A stretch of DNA of 17,399 nucleotides, taken from the NCBI GenBank assembly GCA_934725855.1, contig CAKVCL010000044.1, positions 1 through 17,399 on the forward strand, in the 5' to 3' direction. Of the stretch, positions 1 to 7,775 are shown piece by piece. This DNA comes from an uncultured Cellulosilyticum sp. Its GTDB lineage: Bacteria > Bacillota > Clostridia > Lachnospirales > Cellulosilyticaceae. The position numbers were made by a program, and so were the translations under genes. Every line of letters begins with the position of its first letter. Within the stretch, counting starts at the first letter, position 1. The notes beneath the pieces were generated by a model. That model was not told where the DNA came from and ran no database searches. It saw nothing but the letters and a program-made list of their open reading frames with translations.

Positions 1-34
1 AGATTAATTTGTTCTATACCTTCTTTTAATTTGA

Positions 35-436
35 CTGAAATATAAAGAAAAGGAAGCATATAATCTTACGAATAACAGTTGGAGCGTGAGCAACAGATAC
101 AAGGTAGAGAAGCTTAATCAGCTCATCAGGGGATGGATTAACTACTTCAAAATAGGAAGTATGAAACAACAATGCAGAGAAATGGATAAACATATCCGGT
201 ATCGACTGCGTATGTGCATTTGGAAACAATGGAAGACTCCACAGAACAGAGCAAAGAACTTGATGAAGTTAGGAATAGGCAGAAAATACGCATGGTCAAC
301 GGCATACACAGGAGCTAGAATTGCCTATGTATGTCAAAGAGGTGCTATGAATTATGCAGTAACAAAAGAAAGACTAACCCGCTTTGGATTAGTTTCAATG
401 TTAGATTACTACACCAAAAGGTGTGTTACTTGTTAA
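35..436 (+). pseudogene. ltrA: Group II intron reverse transcriptase/maturase, C-terminal remnant
   Basis: The reading frame carries the C-terminal part of a bacterial group II intron-encoded protein: the stretch SWSVSNRYKVEKLNQLIRGW followed by NYFKIGSM and a basic region (RYRLRMCIWKQWK, then KNLMKLG) is typical of the maturase (GIIM, domain X) segment that binds intron RNA for splicing. The family-like frame continues upstream of the GTG at 86, back to an in-frame TGA at 32-34, so I annotate the fragment from 35 rather than from a start codon. The reverse transcriptase domain (normally about 300 residues, with a YADD box) is absent, so this is a remnant; either it is broken by the stop or the rest has been lost. 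The window edge prevents deciding. The stop codon at 434-436 lies 9 bases before intron domain V, the normal position for such an ORF inside domain IV. Confidence 0.85.
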
Positions 437-445
437 GTTGATTGA

Positions 446-529
446 ACCGCCGTGTACCGAACGGTACGCACGGTGGTGTGAGAGGTCGAAAATTTCTCAT
501 TCATAGGAGAAATTTTCTCCTACTCGATT
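446..529 (+). ncRNA. Group II intron 3' end (domains V and VI)
   Basis: Domain V is visible as a hairpin at 446-477: the 9-bp stem ACCGCCGTG/CACGGTGGT (one G-U pair), a 2-nt bulge CG on the 3' side (67-68 of that line, i.e. 467-468), then TACC-GAAC-GGTA. Domain VI follows, with a perfect 10-bp stem AAAATTTCTC/GAGAAATTTT (489-498 with 507-516) and the CCTACTCGATT end containing the likely branch-point adenosine near 522. This is the usual order after a maturase stop codon. The intron 3' boundary is placed at about 529 by family resemblance and could be off by one or two bases. Confidence 0.85.
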
Positions 530-670
530 ACGCCCAGCATGGGCGAAATCTAACAGGTGCAAGTCCTGAGTGCAGGTTGATATTGCCAAGCGTATAGACA
601 AGGACAAGGGTATCCATCGTGAAGTGGAATCTAAAGTAAGTCAGAAGCAAAACTCTGGTCTGGCAGGGTA
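530..670 (+). ncRNA. Group II intron 5' fragment (start of domain I), second copy
   Basis: Immediately after the first intron's 3' end comes CGCCCAGCATGGGCG, then an AGGTGCAAGTCCTGAGT segment and a GTTGATATTGCC segment, ending in AGCAAAACTCTGGTCTG. These are characteristic of the first ~150 nt (domain I) of bacterial group II introns of the maturase type seen just upstream. The expected intron 5' terminus GTGCG is not intact: the junction reads GATTACGCCC. The rest of this second intron (later domain I, domains II-IV, ORF, V-VI) is missing; recognisable intron sequence fades around 665-690, so the end given is approximate. Confidence 0.7.
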
Positions 671-841
671 GAAATCACATATGGTGAAATATAATCATAT
701 AGTAAAATAAAGTTTTGCTTGAAATGAACAATATAACATCTTGAGACTGATTTTTTAACAAAACATATATAAGATTAAGCCTAAATAGAATATAATAATA
801 TATAATAAATAAACTTGTTATAGTAAAAAGGGGAGAATATA
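671..841 (+). other. AT-rich gap before the DUF342 gene
   Basis: This 171-bp stretch is very AT-rich. A TATAAT hexamer at 791-796 could be a -10 element, but no acceptable -35 lies 16-18 bp upstream; TTGAGA at 741-746 pairs only with a TATATA at 19 bp. The ribosome binding site GGGGAG (830-835) for the next gene lies at its end. I cannot assign a definite promoter, though one probably sits here because the intron debris upstream would not supply a normal transcript. Confidence 0.35.
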
Positions 842-2383
842 GTGGATATAATACAGAGCACCTTAGGGGCGAATAATGAAGTGGTAAATGTGGAAATGAC
901 ACCAGATAGAATGATTGGTGTAATTTCTTTTGTTCCCCCTGATATGGGTGGAAGAATATTGTCTTATGAAGAAGTGTATCAGGCAATACAAGATAGAGGA
1001 ATTGTTTCAGGAATAAAGGAATCAGATATAAGGGAACTCATTCAAAACAAAAAGTACAATTATAAATATATTATTGCAACAGGTCAACCTTCCACAAATG
1101 GAGAAGATGCAAAGATTATTTTTAATTTTGATCCTAAAGGTTTAAATAAATTAAGGCCTAGACAAAATGATGATGGGACGGTAGATTTTAAAAATCTAGA
1201 AGGGATGAAAAACGTTAAAAAGGGAGAACTTTTAGCTACTAAGATTCCAGCTACCCAAGGAGTAGATGGTTATAATATATTAGGCAAAGTACTAAAAGGA
1301 AGAAAAGGAAAAGATGCACGTTTACCTCGAGGTAAAAATACCATTACTTCAGAAGATGGTCTAAAATTATTTGCGAGTGAAGAAGGCCGGTTGCTATATG
1401 AGGATGGTAAAGTATCAGTAAGCACCACGATGCTTGTTAGGGGAGATGTAGACAGTAGTATAGGGAATATAGATTTTCTAGGTAATGTGGTCATTACAGG
1501 AATTGTGCATAGTGGATTTAGAGTACAGGCAAAAGGTAGTGTAGAAGTAAGAGGTCCTGTAGAAGGAGCTACCATTATTGCTGGTGGGGATATTATATTA
1601 AGCTATGGTGTACAAGGAAATGAGGAAAGTAAACTAGATGCAGGCGGAAGCATTATTGCTAAGTTTATTCAAAATGCCACAGTTAATGCTGTAAAAGATA
1701 TTGTTACGGAGGGTATCTTACATTCATCTGTAAGTGCAGGTGGGGTGATCAATGTAACAAGTGGCAAAGGAAGCATTATTGGAGGTAATGTTTCAGCCAC
1801 AAATGTTATTTCAGCCAAAAATATAGGTTCACCTATGGGCGCATTAACAGATATACAAATAGGATTAAAGCCATGCGTTTATGTTGAATATAAAGAACTT
1901 ATAGGAATTATTGCTGCCGAGCAAGAAGAACTGACAAGTATAGAAAAAGAAATTATTTATTTAAAAACTAAGAATATAAGTGTGGGTTCTGAGGAATTTA
2001 AAAAGAACAAGATTCAGAAACTTATTTATAGAAGGCAGACCTTAACTACGGAAATAGAAGAAAACAAGAGAAGGTATAAGCTACTTGCCGAACAAGTTAA
2101 TAATTCCACAGAAGGTGTTGTTGAAGTATATGATAAAATTTATCCAGGTTCAAAAATAATCATGGGTAATGTTTCTAGAAGCATAGATGAGACATTGTCT
2201 AGATGTGTAATAGCCAAGGATGGTCAAGATATTAGAGCCAAAGATTTAATTAGTAGTTCTACTAGCAAAAGAAGTATTAAAGGAACAGGACATAATTCTG
2301 AAGCAAATAAGAAACAAGGAAATAAAGACGAGCAGTATTTATTTATGTATGGTGAAGGAAAAACAGACCATCGTAAGAAATAA
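842..2383 (+). CDS. DUF342/FapA family protein
   Basis: A 513-residue protein starting at GTG, with GGGGAG six bases upstream. It matches the DUF342 (FapA, 'flagellar assembly protein A') layout: an N-terminal mixed domain (about 15-190, including the family-like GYNILGKVLKGRKGKDARLP at 143-162), a central right-handed repetitive region rich in G and V (about 195-335; e.g. GDVDSSIGNIDFLGNVVITG, VRGPVEGATIIAGGDI) expected to fold as stacked beta coils like a bactofilin or beta-helix, a charged coiled coil (about 355-420) and a C-terminal segment with YPGSKIIMGN (434-443). No signal peptide or membrane segment is seen, so it should be cytoplasmic. The family's biochemical function is not established; in some bacteria it is linked to flagella or cell-surface assembly. 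No flagellar genes are nearby, so a flagellar role is not supported here. It is separated from its neighbours and looks monocistronic. Confidence 0.85.
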   Translation: MDIIQSTLGANNEVVNVEMTPDRMIGVISFVPPDMGGRILSYEEVYQAIQDRGIVSGIKESDIRELIQNKKYNYKYIIATGQPSTNGEDAKIIFNFDPKGLNKLRPRQNDDGTVDFKNLEGMKNVKKGELLATKIPATQGVDGYNILGKVLKGRKGKDARLPRGKNTITSEDGLKLFASEEGRLLYEDGKVSVSTTMLVRGDVDSSIGNIDFLGNVVITGIVHSGFRVQAKGSVEVRGPVEGATIIAGGDIILSYGVQGNEESKLDAGGSIIAKFIQNATVNAVKDIVTEGILHSSVSAGGVINVTSGKGSIIGGNVSATNVISAKNIGSPMGALTDIQIGLKPCVYVEYKELIGIIAAEQEELTSIEKEIIYLKTKNISVGSEEFKKNKIQKLIYRRQTLTTEIEENKRRYKLLAEQVNNSTEGVVEVYDKIYPGSKIIMGNVSRSIDETLSRCVIAKDGQDIRAKDLISSSTSKRSIKGTGHNSEANKKQGNKDEQYLFMYGEGKTDHRKK

Positions 2384-2415
2384 ATCATTCATTAAAAAAG
2401 TAATAGAACTTAAAA

Positions 2416-2460
2416 TAATCCCTAGTAATTGCTCAAGGAAAAAGCAGTTACTGGGGATTA
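2416..2460 (+). terminator. Hairpin, possible terminator after DUF342 gene
   Basis: An 18-bp stem pairs 2416-2433 (starting TAATCCC) with 2443-2460 (ending GGGATTA); all positions pair if two G-U wobbles are allowed, with a 9-nt loop. It lies 32 bp past the stop codon. The downstream sequence CTCTATTA is not a proper U-tract, so termination may be weak; it could equally be an RNA stabilising element. Confidence 0.5.
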
Positions 2461-2548
2461 CTCTATTAACACTAGAAAAATTGAGAAAAAAGTAGAATAA
2501 TATAGAGGTGTCAAAAACTAATAGGATTAATTTATGAGGAGGATGCTT

Positions 2549-3910
2549 ATGGCATTTAGAAAAGATTTTGTATGGGGCGCAGCAACTGCTGCTTATCAAG
2601 TGGAAGGTGCAACACGTGAAGGGGGTAGAGGCCTTAGTATTTGGGATGTATTTTGTGAGCAGCAAGGTAAGGTTTTCGAGGGACAAACAGGCGAGGTAGC
2701 TTGTGATCAATATCATCGTTATAAAGAAGATGCAAAATTGATGAAAGAAATGGGCATTAAAGCATACCGTTTCTCTATCAGCTGGTCACGTATTATGCCA
2801 AATGGAACAGGTGAAGTGAATCCAGAAGGCATTGCTTACTATAATAACTTAATTAATGCACTGATTGAAAATGGAATAGAGCCATACTTAACCCTTTATC
2901 ATTGGGATTTACCTTATGAATTACAAAGAAGAGGCGGCTGGCTTAATGATGAATCTGTGCAATGGTTTAGAGAATACACAACTGTAGTAGCTAAAAATTT
3001 CTCTGACCGTGTCAAATACTTCTTTACCTTTAATGAAGCACAATGTTTTATTGTACTAGGCTACTTTAGAGGAGAACATGCACCTGGTTTAACTTATGGC
3101 TATAGAGAATATTTCCAAGTATCTCATAATGTCTTAAAAGCACATGGTGCGGCGGTCATGGCATTAAGAGAGCACTGCAAACAACCTATTCAAGTAGGAT
3201 TTGCCCCTACTGGAGCTTACTTTGTTCCAGAAACAGATAAACCAGAAGATATTGAAGTCGCTAGAAGAGCTACACTTGGTTTAGATGACAGCATCGAAGG
3301 CAGTATGTGGAGCAATATCTGGTTAAGTGACCCAGTCATGTTAGGACACTATCCAGAAGAAGGGCTTCAAAGATTTGAGCCATATTTACCTAAGATTACA
3401 GAAGCAGATATGAAACTGATTTACCAACCAGTAGACTTCTATGCACAAAATATTTATAACACTGTAAAAGTTCGTGCAGGTAAAAATGGTGAAGCCATTC
3501 GTGTCAAACGTTATGATGGTTTCCCTAAGACATCTATTGACTGGCCAGTAACACCTGATTGCCTATATTGGTTACCTAAGTTCTTCTATGAACGTTATAA
3601 AAAGCCAATTTATATCACTGAAAATGGTGTAGCAACGACTGACTGGGTATGTTTAGATGGCAAAATACATGATAGTTATCGTATTGATTTCTATGCACGT
3701 TACTTAAAGGAATTAAAAAGAGCCGCTGATGAAGGCGTAGATATCGCTGGATATTTTGCTTGGTCTTTAATGGACAACTTTGAATGGACTAAAGGCTATA
3801 GTGAAAGATTTGGTTTAGTTTATGTGGATTACAATACACAGGAAAGAATCATTAAAGATTCTGGACACTGGTATAAAGAAGTCATTCAAAAAAATGGTGA
3901 GAATTTATAA
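2549..3910 (+). CDS. GH1 beta-glucosidase
   Basis: Glycoside hydrolase family 1 enzyme that releases glucose from beta-linked disaccharides or aryl glucosides (likely cellobiose or related oligosaccharides). The third in-frame ATG (2549) is chosen because GAGGAGG at 2536-2542 lies six bases before it; the earlier ATG at 2534 would put that site inside the gene. The resulting 453 residues match the usual family length. Seen directly: N-terminal FVWGAATAAYQVEG, acid/base Glu163 in TFNEA, nucleophile Glu358 in YITENG, and the C-terminal MDNFEWTKGYSERFGLVYVD. The FEW triplet at the sugar-binding end is typical of enzymes acting on non-phosphorylated sugars; 6-phospho-beta-glucosidases have a phosphate-binding Ser/Lys/Tyr pattern there. 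The acid/base motif reads NEAQ rather than the common NEP, a mild variation. No signal peptide, so cytoplasmic, presumably working on imported oligosaccharides. No transporter gene is adjacent. Confidence 0.95.
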   Translation: MAFRKDFVWGAATAAYQVEGATREGGRGLSIWDVFCEQQGKVFEGQTGEVACDQYHRYKEDAKLMKEMGIKAYRFSISWSRIMPNGTGEVNPEGIAYYNNLINALIENGIEPYLTLYHWDLPYELQRRGGWLNDESVQWFREYTTVVAKNFSDRVKYFFTFNEAQCFIVLGYFRGEHAPGLTYGYREYFQVSHNVLKAHGAAVMALREHCKQPIQVGFAPTGAYFVPETDKPEDIEVARRATLGLDDSIEGSMWSNIWLSDPVMLGHYPEEGLQRFEPYLPKITEADMKLIYQPVDFYAQNIYNTVKVRAGKNGEAIRVKRYDGFPKTSIDWPVTPDCLYWLPKFFYERYKKPIYITENGVATTDWVCLDGKIHDSYRIDFYARYLKELKRAADEGVDIAGYFAWSLMDNFEWTKGYSERFGLVYVDYNTQERIIKDSGHWYKEVIQKNGENL

Positions 3911-3937
3911 TTCAGAGCTAGAGGAAAAGAAGAAGGC

Positions 3938-3994
3938 AAAACACCTTTTGAAAGGCCTATATTTATAGGCCTTTCAAAAGGTGTTTTATTTTTT
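3938..3994. terminator. Bidirectional rho-independent terminator
   Basis: A perfect 24-nt inverted repeat (3938-3961 and 3964-3987; core CACCTTTTGAAAGGCC) has runs of A before and T after, so it can terminate both the plus-strand beta-glucosidase and the convergent minus-strand MerR gene. The minus-strand stop codon (3986-3988) lies inside the hairpin's outer edge, an economical arrangement for convergent genes. The top of the stem must open because only two bases separate the arms. Confidence 0.92.
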
Positions 3995-4816
3995 TACTAC
4001 GGGTATTTGAATTTTATATATTAGTTTTTCATTACGGTAAAATGGAAATTGGTTGAGTACTTCGCAAATATAGTCTCCACTCGTACGCATGCCTTGACGT
4101 TCAATTTCTTCATAAAGCTTATTGGCATAGTCTATTTCTAAGCTGGTGTCATCAGAAGCCATAGCGATATACATACCAGAAGGCAATAGACGAAGGTCTT
4201 CTTTTGCAGGATATAAATCATCAACAAACACAAAGGCTAGATGAGTTGTAAGATGTTTTGCATCAAAATTTTCTTGTGTGATGATGGTACCGATATTGAT
4301 AAAATAGGAAGGCACAAGTTGATTTTCAAATAGATAGTTTTGCATTTCGCGAATCATTTGTTCATATCCCGTGTAGCCATCTGCATAAAAATCATAATTC
4401 GTATGATGGACGGCAATACAGCGTTCTTCCTGATACTCAAAGTAAGGGGTTCCAAAAGGGGGAAGAGCATTTTGAATTTGCAAGTTTTTATGTAGGCGAG
4501 AAAGTGTGTTACGGCTGATAGATAGGTTATAGAGTTCTTTTTCAAGTTTTAATTCTTGCTCTTTAAAAATGACAGCAAGTTCTTCCGGAGAAGAAAGGGA
4601 GAAGATTTTACGAATATCTTCCAGTGATAAACGACAGCTTTTTAAGGCATGAATTAAATCTAATCTGGCGCATTGTCCTAATGTATAGTAACGGTAACCT
4701 GTTTCTTTATCTAGATACTCTGGCTCTAAAAGCTTATTCTTAGCATAAAGTCTAAGGGTTTGAGTACTCACATGATTAAGCGCTGCCATTTCTCCAATCT
4801 TTAAGTATTTCTCCAT
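3986..4816 (-). CDS. MerR-family transcriptional regulator with GyrI-like effector domain
   Basis: A 276-residue regulator. The start is set at 4816 (MEKYLKIGEMAAL) because MerR proteins begin directly with the winged helix and a GGAGGG site lies 11 bases upstream; the longer frame to 4870 adds 18 residues without family resemblance. Residues 4-70 form the MerR DNA-binding domain (KIGEMAALNHVSTQTLRLYA, then GYRYYTLGQCARLDLI), residues about 84-115 the dimerising coiled coil, and residues about 123-276 an effector-binding domain of the GyrI/BmrR type (e.g. ERCIAVHH, FINIGTIITQ, IYKIQIPV). Such proteins sense small, often aromatic or cationic, ligands and untwist promoters with overlong spacers. 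No Cys pair for metal binding stands out in the effector domain. The gene is divergent from the dehydrogenase at 5035, and the promoter between them has a 19-bp spacer with a dyad, so that gene is the likely target. A possible -10 for this gene itself (TATAAT on the minus strand, about 4873-4878) has no good -35. Confidence 0.92.
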   Translation of the reverse strand: MEKYLKIGEMAALNHVSTQTLRLYAKNKLLEPEYLDKETGYRYYTLGQCARLDLIHALKSCRLSLEDIRKIFSLSSPEELAVIFKEQELKLEKELYNLSISRNTLSRLHKNLQIQNALPPFGTPYFEYQEERCIAVHHTNYDFYADGYTGYEQMIREMQNYLFENQLVPSYFINIGTIITQENFDAKHLTTHLAFVFVDDLYPAKEDLRLLPSGMYIAMASDDTSLEIDYANKLYEEIERQGMRTSGDYICEVLNQFPFYRNEKLIYKIQIPVVKK

Positions 4817-4948
4817 ATTTTTATCAGCCCTCCATATAAATATCAAATAGAGTAACGAACAGTAATCCATTAATTGTATTATAACGCTTTTTCCTATAAT
4901 GAAAAAAGAATAAAAAATAGAAACTGCTCGTAAAGAATAAAACCTATA

Positions 4949-4979
4949 TTGACTTTATACTTAGTATAAGGATTATAAT
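4949..4979 (+). promoter_or_regulatory. MerR-type promoter and operator of the dehydrogenase gene
   Basis: The -35 TTGACT (4949-4954) and -10 TATAAT (4974-4979) are separated by 19 bp instead of the normal 17. The spacer contains a perfect inverted repeat, TTATAC-TTA-GTATAA (4955-4969), directly after the -35. This is the known signature of MerR-activated promoters, in which the regulator bound in the spacer realigns the two elements. The adjacent divergent MerR gene is the obvious partner; the assignment is inference from position and architecture. Confidence 0.88.
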
Positions 4980-5034
4980 TTTTTTATCAAAAGAAAGTAG
5001 TAGTTTACAAACAGTATGATAGGGAGGAATAGCG

Positions 5035-6123
5035 ATGGATAGAAAAGTAACATTTGTTCAGTATGGATGTGGAAAAATGGGTAAGTACTTGATACGTTAT
5101 GGAATTGAAAAGGGTGCCGAGCTTCTAGCCGCATTTGATATGAATCCAGCTGTCATAGGTAAAGATGCGTCAGAAATCGTTGGGGATGGTTATCCTGAAA
5201 CAGGAATTAAAGTATCGCCAGCTAGTGATGTCGATGAAGTGATTGGAAAATTAAAACCAGATGTCTGTATTATTGCTACTAGAAGTACCGTTGCAGAATT
5301 AGAAGAGATTTTTACAATCTGTGCTAAGTATGGGGTTAATGCTATTACGACCTGTGAAGAAGCACTTTATCCATGGAACTCTTCACCTGCTTTAACTAAG
5401 AAACTAGACCAGTTAGCTAAAGAGGGAGGCTGTACTTTAACAGGCGTTGGCTACTGTGATTTAGTATGGGGAACGATGGTAACCAATATGGCAGGGTCTT
5501 CATTTAAGATCACAGAAATTCGAGGCGTAAGTTCTTATAATGTAGAAGATTATGGTATTGCATTAGCAGAAGGTCATGGCGCAGGCTTCAGTAAAGAAAA
5601 ATTCCAATCAGAAATTGCAAATATCAATACACTTTCATCTAAAGAGTTAAAAGAATTGATTGAAAGTGGTCAGTATGTACCTTCTTATATGTGGAATCAA
5701 AATGGATGGCTTTGTAGCAAAATGAATTTACATATTACCTCACAGGTTCAAAAGTGTTATCCAACGAGTCATACAGAGGACTTATATTCCACTACTCTTG
5801 GGGCGACAATTAAAGCAGGTGACCCAACAGGTATGCGTGCTGTTGTAACCACTGAAACAGAAGAAGGCATTACTCTTGTTACTGAGTGTATTGGTAAGGT
5901 CTATGCACCTGATGATTTTGACTGTAATGATTGGACTTTTATAGGTGAACCAGAAACCACAGTATCTGTCAATCGTCCTGCAACAGTTGAAATGACCTGT
6001 GCAACCATTGTCAACCGTATTCCACAGCTTATTGATGCACCAGCAGGTTATGTGACCACAGACCAATATCCATATAATGAGTATTGCGTGCATCCACTAA
6101 ATACTTATGTAAAAAGCAAGTAA
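5035..6123 (+). CDS. DapB-fold NAD(P)-dependent dehydrogenase (amine / 2,4-diaminopentanoate dehydrogenase-like)
   Basis: A 362-residue oxidoreductase with an N-terminal Rossmann fold: the nucleotide-binding loop GCGKMG (11-16) follows a beta strand, with AAFDMNP at 32-38 after the second strand and CIIATRST at 78-85. The overall layout resembles dihydrodipicolinate reductase-like proteins of the 2,4-diaminopentanoate dehydrogenase / native amine dehydrogenase group. It is longer than true DapB (about 270 residues) and lacks an obvious DapB active-site signature (no SHHR-like motif), so lysine biosynthesis is unlikely. The segment TGVGYCDLVWGT (136-147) stands where related enzymes usually have an NPG-type loop, so the substrate may differ. 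AGGGAGG (5021-5027) gives the start. It is a single-gene unit under a MerR-type promoter, which suggests ligand-induced catabolism or detoxification of an amine or amino acid. The fold is fairly sure; the reaction is not. Confidence 0.65.
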   Translation: MDRKVTFVQYGCGKMGKYLIRYGIEKGAELLAAFDMNPAVIGKDASEIVGDGYPETGIKVSPASDVDEVIGKLKPDVCIIATRSTVAELEEIFTICAKYGVNAITTCEEALYPWNSSPALTKKLDQLAKEGGCTLTGVGYCDLVWGTMVTNMAGSSFKITEIRGVSSYNVEDYGIALAEGHGAGFSKEKFQSEIANINTLSSKELKELIESGQYVPSYMWNQNGWLCSKMNLHITSQVQKCYPTSHTEDLYSTTLGATIKAGDPTGMRAVVTTETEEGITLVTECIGKVYAPDDFDCNDWTFIGEPETTVSVNRPATVEMTCATIVNRIPQLIDAPAGYVTTDQYPYNEYCVHPLNTYVKSK

Positions 6124-6210
6124 ATGTATTTGAGTTGTATAATGTAATAAAAGGCGTATAAAAAGAAAGAACGGAAAAATAATTTTTTAGGGATATGATA
6201 TTAAAATAAG

Positions 6211-6257
6211 GAGTTGCGATTAACTGATTTTATCAGTTGATCGCAGCTCTTTTTTTA
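6211..6257 (+). terminator. Rho-independent terminator of the dehydrogenase gene
   Basis: A 17-bp stem (6211-6227 GAGTTGCGATTAACTGA with 6233-6249; two G-U pairs), a 5-nt loop, and an eight-T run follow the gene by about 90 bp. It separates the MerR-controlled unit from the exopolysaccharide operon. Confidence 0.92.
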
Positions 6258-6328
6258 TCAGATAAAAAAGGAATCTATCATTTTAATAGAGTTCTATAAT
6301 GTCTTTTTTGATAAAAATTTGTAGGTAT

Positions 6329-6356
6329 TTGAAAAAATCAGGGAGTAGTGTATAAT
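6329..6356 (+). promoter_or_regulatory. Promoter of the exopolysaccharide operon
   Basis: TTGAAA (6329-6334), a 16-bp spacer and a perfect TATAAT (6351-6356) form a good vegetative promoter. Transcription would start near 6363, giving a leader of about 93 nt before the first gene, whose ribosome binding site (AGGAGAAAG) is at 6443-6451. The leader has a small hairpin ATATGC-TTCTT-GCATAT (6390-6406) but no recognisable riboswitch. The region 6258-6328 upstream has two AT-rich dyads (6251-6269, 6279-6301) that might be operators. Confidence 0.75.
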
Positions 6357-6455
6357 ATTTTTCGACACGATATTCGATGTCATTATATGATATGCTTCTT
6401 GCATATATATGTCTTAGGCATTTAACGATAAAAGTATAACTTTAGGAGAAAGAAG

Positions 6456-7757
6456 ATGAATAGACAGGATACCCACAAAATAGCAGTTGTTGGTCTAGGC
6501 TATGTTGGACTGCCACTCGCAGTACATTTTGCAAAGGAATTTGATGTAATAGGATTTGATTTAGATAGCGAAAAGATTAATAAATATATAAATGGCAAAG
6601 ACCCAACTGAAGAAGTGGGTGAAGATGCTATTAAAGCAAGTCGAATGCTTTTTACAGATAATCCTAAAAAGTTAAGAGAAGCGAATTTCATTATTATTGC
6701 CGTACCAACCCCGATTAATTTAGATAAATCTCCTAATTTAGAGCCTCTTTTAAAAGCAAGCAGGCTAGTTGGAGAAAATATGCAAGGCAATGGGACCATT
6801 GTGGTTTATGAATCCACCGTTTATCCTGGTGTAACCGAGGAAAAATGTGTGCCAGAAATTGAAAGGGCATCAGGCATGAAATGTGGAGAAGATTTTTATG
6901 TAGGGTATTCTCCAGAGAGAATTAACCCAGGAGATAAAGTAAATACCGTTACAACGATTAAAAAGATTGTTTCAGGAATGGATGAAAAGACGCTTAATGT
7001 GATTGCTAACGTCTACAGTCAAATTATTGAAGCTGGTGTGCACAAAGCGGAAAGCATTAAGGTAGCAGAAGCCGCAAAGGTGCTTGAGAATTCACAAAGA
7101 GATGTCAATATTGCCTTTATGAATGAAATGGCGATGGCTTGTCATCAGATGGGTATTAATACAGCAGATGTGATTCGTGCCATGAATACCAAATGGAATG
7201 CACTCAATTTTGTTCCAGGGTTGGTAGGTGGACATTGTATAGGCGTAGACCCTTACTACTTTATTTATGAAGCAGAAAATCAAGGCTATCATTCAAATAT
7301 TATTTCAGCAGCACGCCGCATCAATGATGATATGCCAAAAGAAGTGGCGCATGAAATCGTTAAGCAAATTATTTTACTTGGGAAAAATCCACGTGAAGTA
7401 AAAGTGCATATGCTAGGACTAACGTTTAAAGGAAACTGCCCAGATTTAAGAAATACAAAATCAGAAATTGTGATGAGAACACTTGAATCTTACAAAATGA
7501 AGGTTGAGATAACCGATGCAAGGGCAGACCAAGAAGAGGTGGCAGAGGTATTTGGCAAAGAGGCCATACCGTTTGAAGAAATTGCACAGGCAGATTGCCT
7601 AATCTTTGCAGCCAATCACAAGGAATATGCGCAATTGCAACTACAGCAAATAGAGAAATTATTAGATAAAGAGGGCTGCAAGTTAGTTATTGATCTATGT
7701 AATATCTATAGTCAGAAAAAATTTGAAGGCAGCAATATCAACTATTGGAATTTATAA
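6456..7757 (+). CDS. UDP-N-acetylhexosamine 6-dehydrogenase (TviB/WbpA-like)
   Basis: NAD-dependent nucleotide-sugar dehydrogenase that oxidises C6 of a UDP-hexose(amine) twice to the uronic acid. The 433 residues include the Rossmann motif GLGYVG (13-18), the sugar-binding segment GYSPERINPGDK (150-161), Lys208 in EAAKVLENSQRD, and the catalytic Cys261 in GGHCIGVDPYY. The ERINPGDK and ENSQRDVNIA signatures resemble TviB/WbpO-type enzymes acting on UDP-GlcNAc or UDP-GalNAc rather than UDP-glucose dehydrogenases (Ugd/HasB), though sequence reading alone cannot fix the substrate. It is the first gene of the operon, 18 bp before the next, and would feed an activated acidic sugar to the synthase encoded two genes downstream. 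Cytoplasmic; no signal peptide. Confidence 0.92.
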   Translation: MNRQDTHKIAVVGLGYVGLPLAVHFAKEFDVIGFDLDSEKINKYINGKDPTEEVGEDAIKASRMLFTDNPKKLREANFIIIAVPTPINLDKSPNLEPLLKASRLVGENMQGNGTIVVYESTVYPGVTEEKCVPEIERASGMKCGEDFYVGYSPERINPGDKVNTVTTIKKIVSGMDEKTLNVIANVYSQIIEAGVHKAESIKVAEAAKVLENSQRDVNIAFMNEMAMACHQMGINTADVIRAMNTKWNALNFVPGLVGGHCIGVDPYYFIYEAENQGYHSNIISAARRINDDMPKEVAHEIVKQIILLGKNPREVKVHMLGLTFKGNCPDLRNTKSEIVMRTLESYKMKVEITDARADQEEVAEVFGKEAIPFEEIAQADCLIFAANHKEYAQLQLQQIEKLLDKEGCKLVIDLCNIYSQKKFEGSNINYWNL

Positions 7758-7775
7758 AGAGAAAGGTATAATGGA

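Noticed and set aside
675..986. Minus-strand ORF spanning the start of the DUF342 gene
   Set aside because: Composition reflects the AT-rich intergenic strand; overlaps the start of a supported gene and resembles nothing.
2534..2548. Upstream ATG codons as start of the beta-glucosidase
   Set aside because: GAGGAGG would fall inside the gene; the family N-terminus and spacing favour the ATG at 2549.
4817..4870. N-terminal extension of the MerR protein
   Set aside because: The 18 extra residues are hydrophobic and unlike MerR proteins, and the ribosome binding site lies within them.
5782..6093. Minus-strand ORF of 103 codons inside the dehydrogenase gene
   Set aside because: It is antisense to a well-supported gene, is rich in Cys and Thr in an unnatural way, and has no family features.
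5035..6123. Annotation as lysine-pathway DapB
   Set aside because: Too long, missing the DapB active-site signature, and placed under a MerR-type inducible promoter.
6363..6455. Possible c-di-GMP riboswitch in the exopolysaccharide operon leader
   Set aside because: The 93-nt leader lacks the conserved cores of either c-di-GMP riboswitch class and has only one small AT-rich hairpin.
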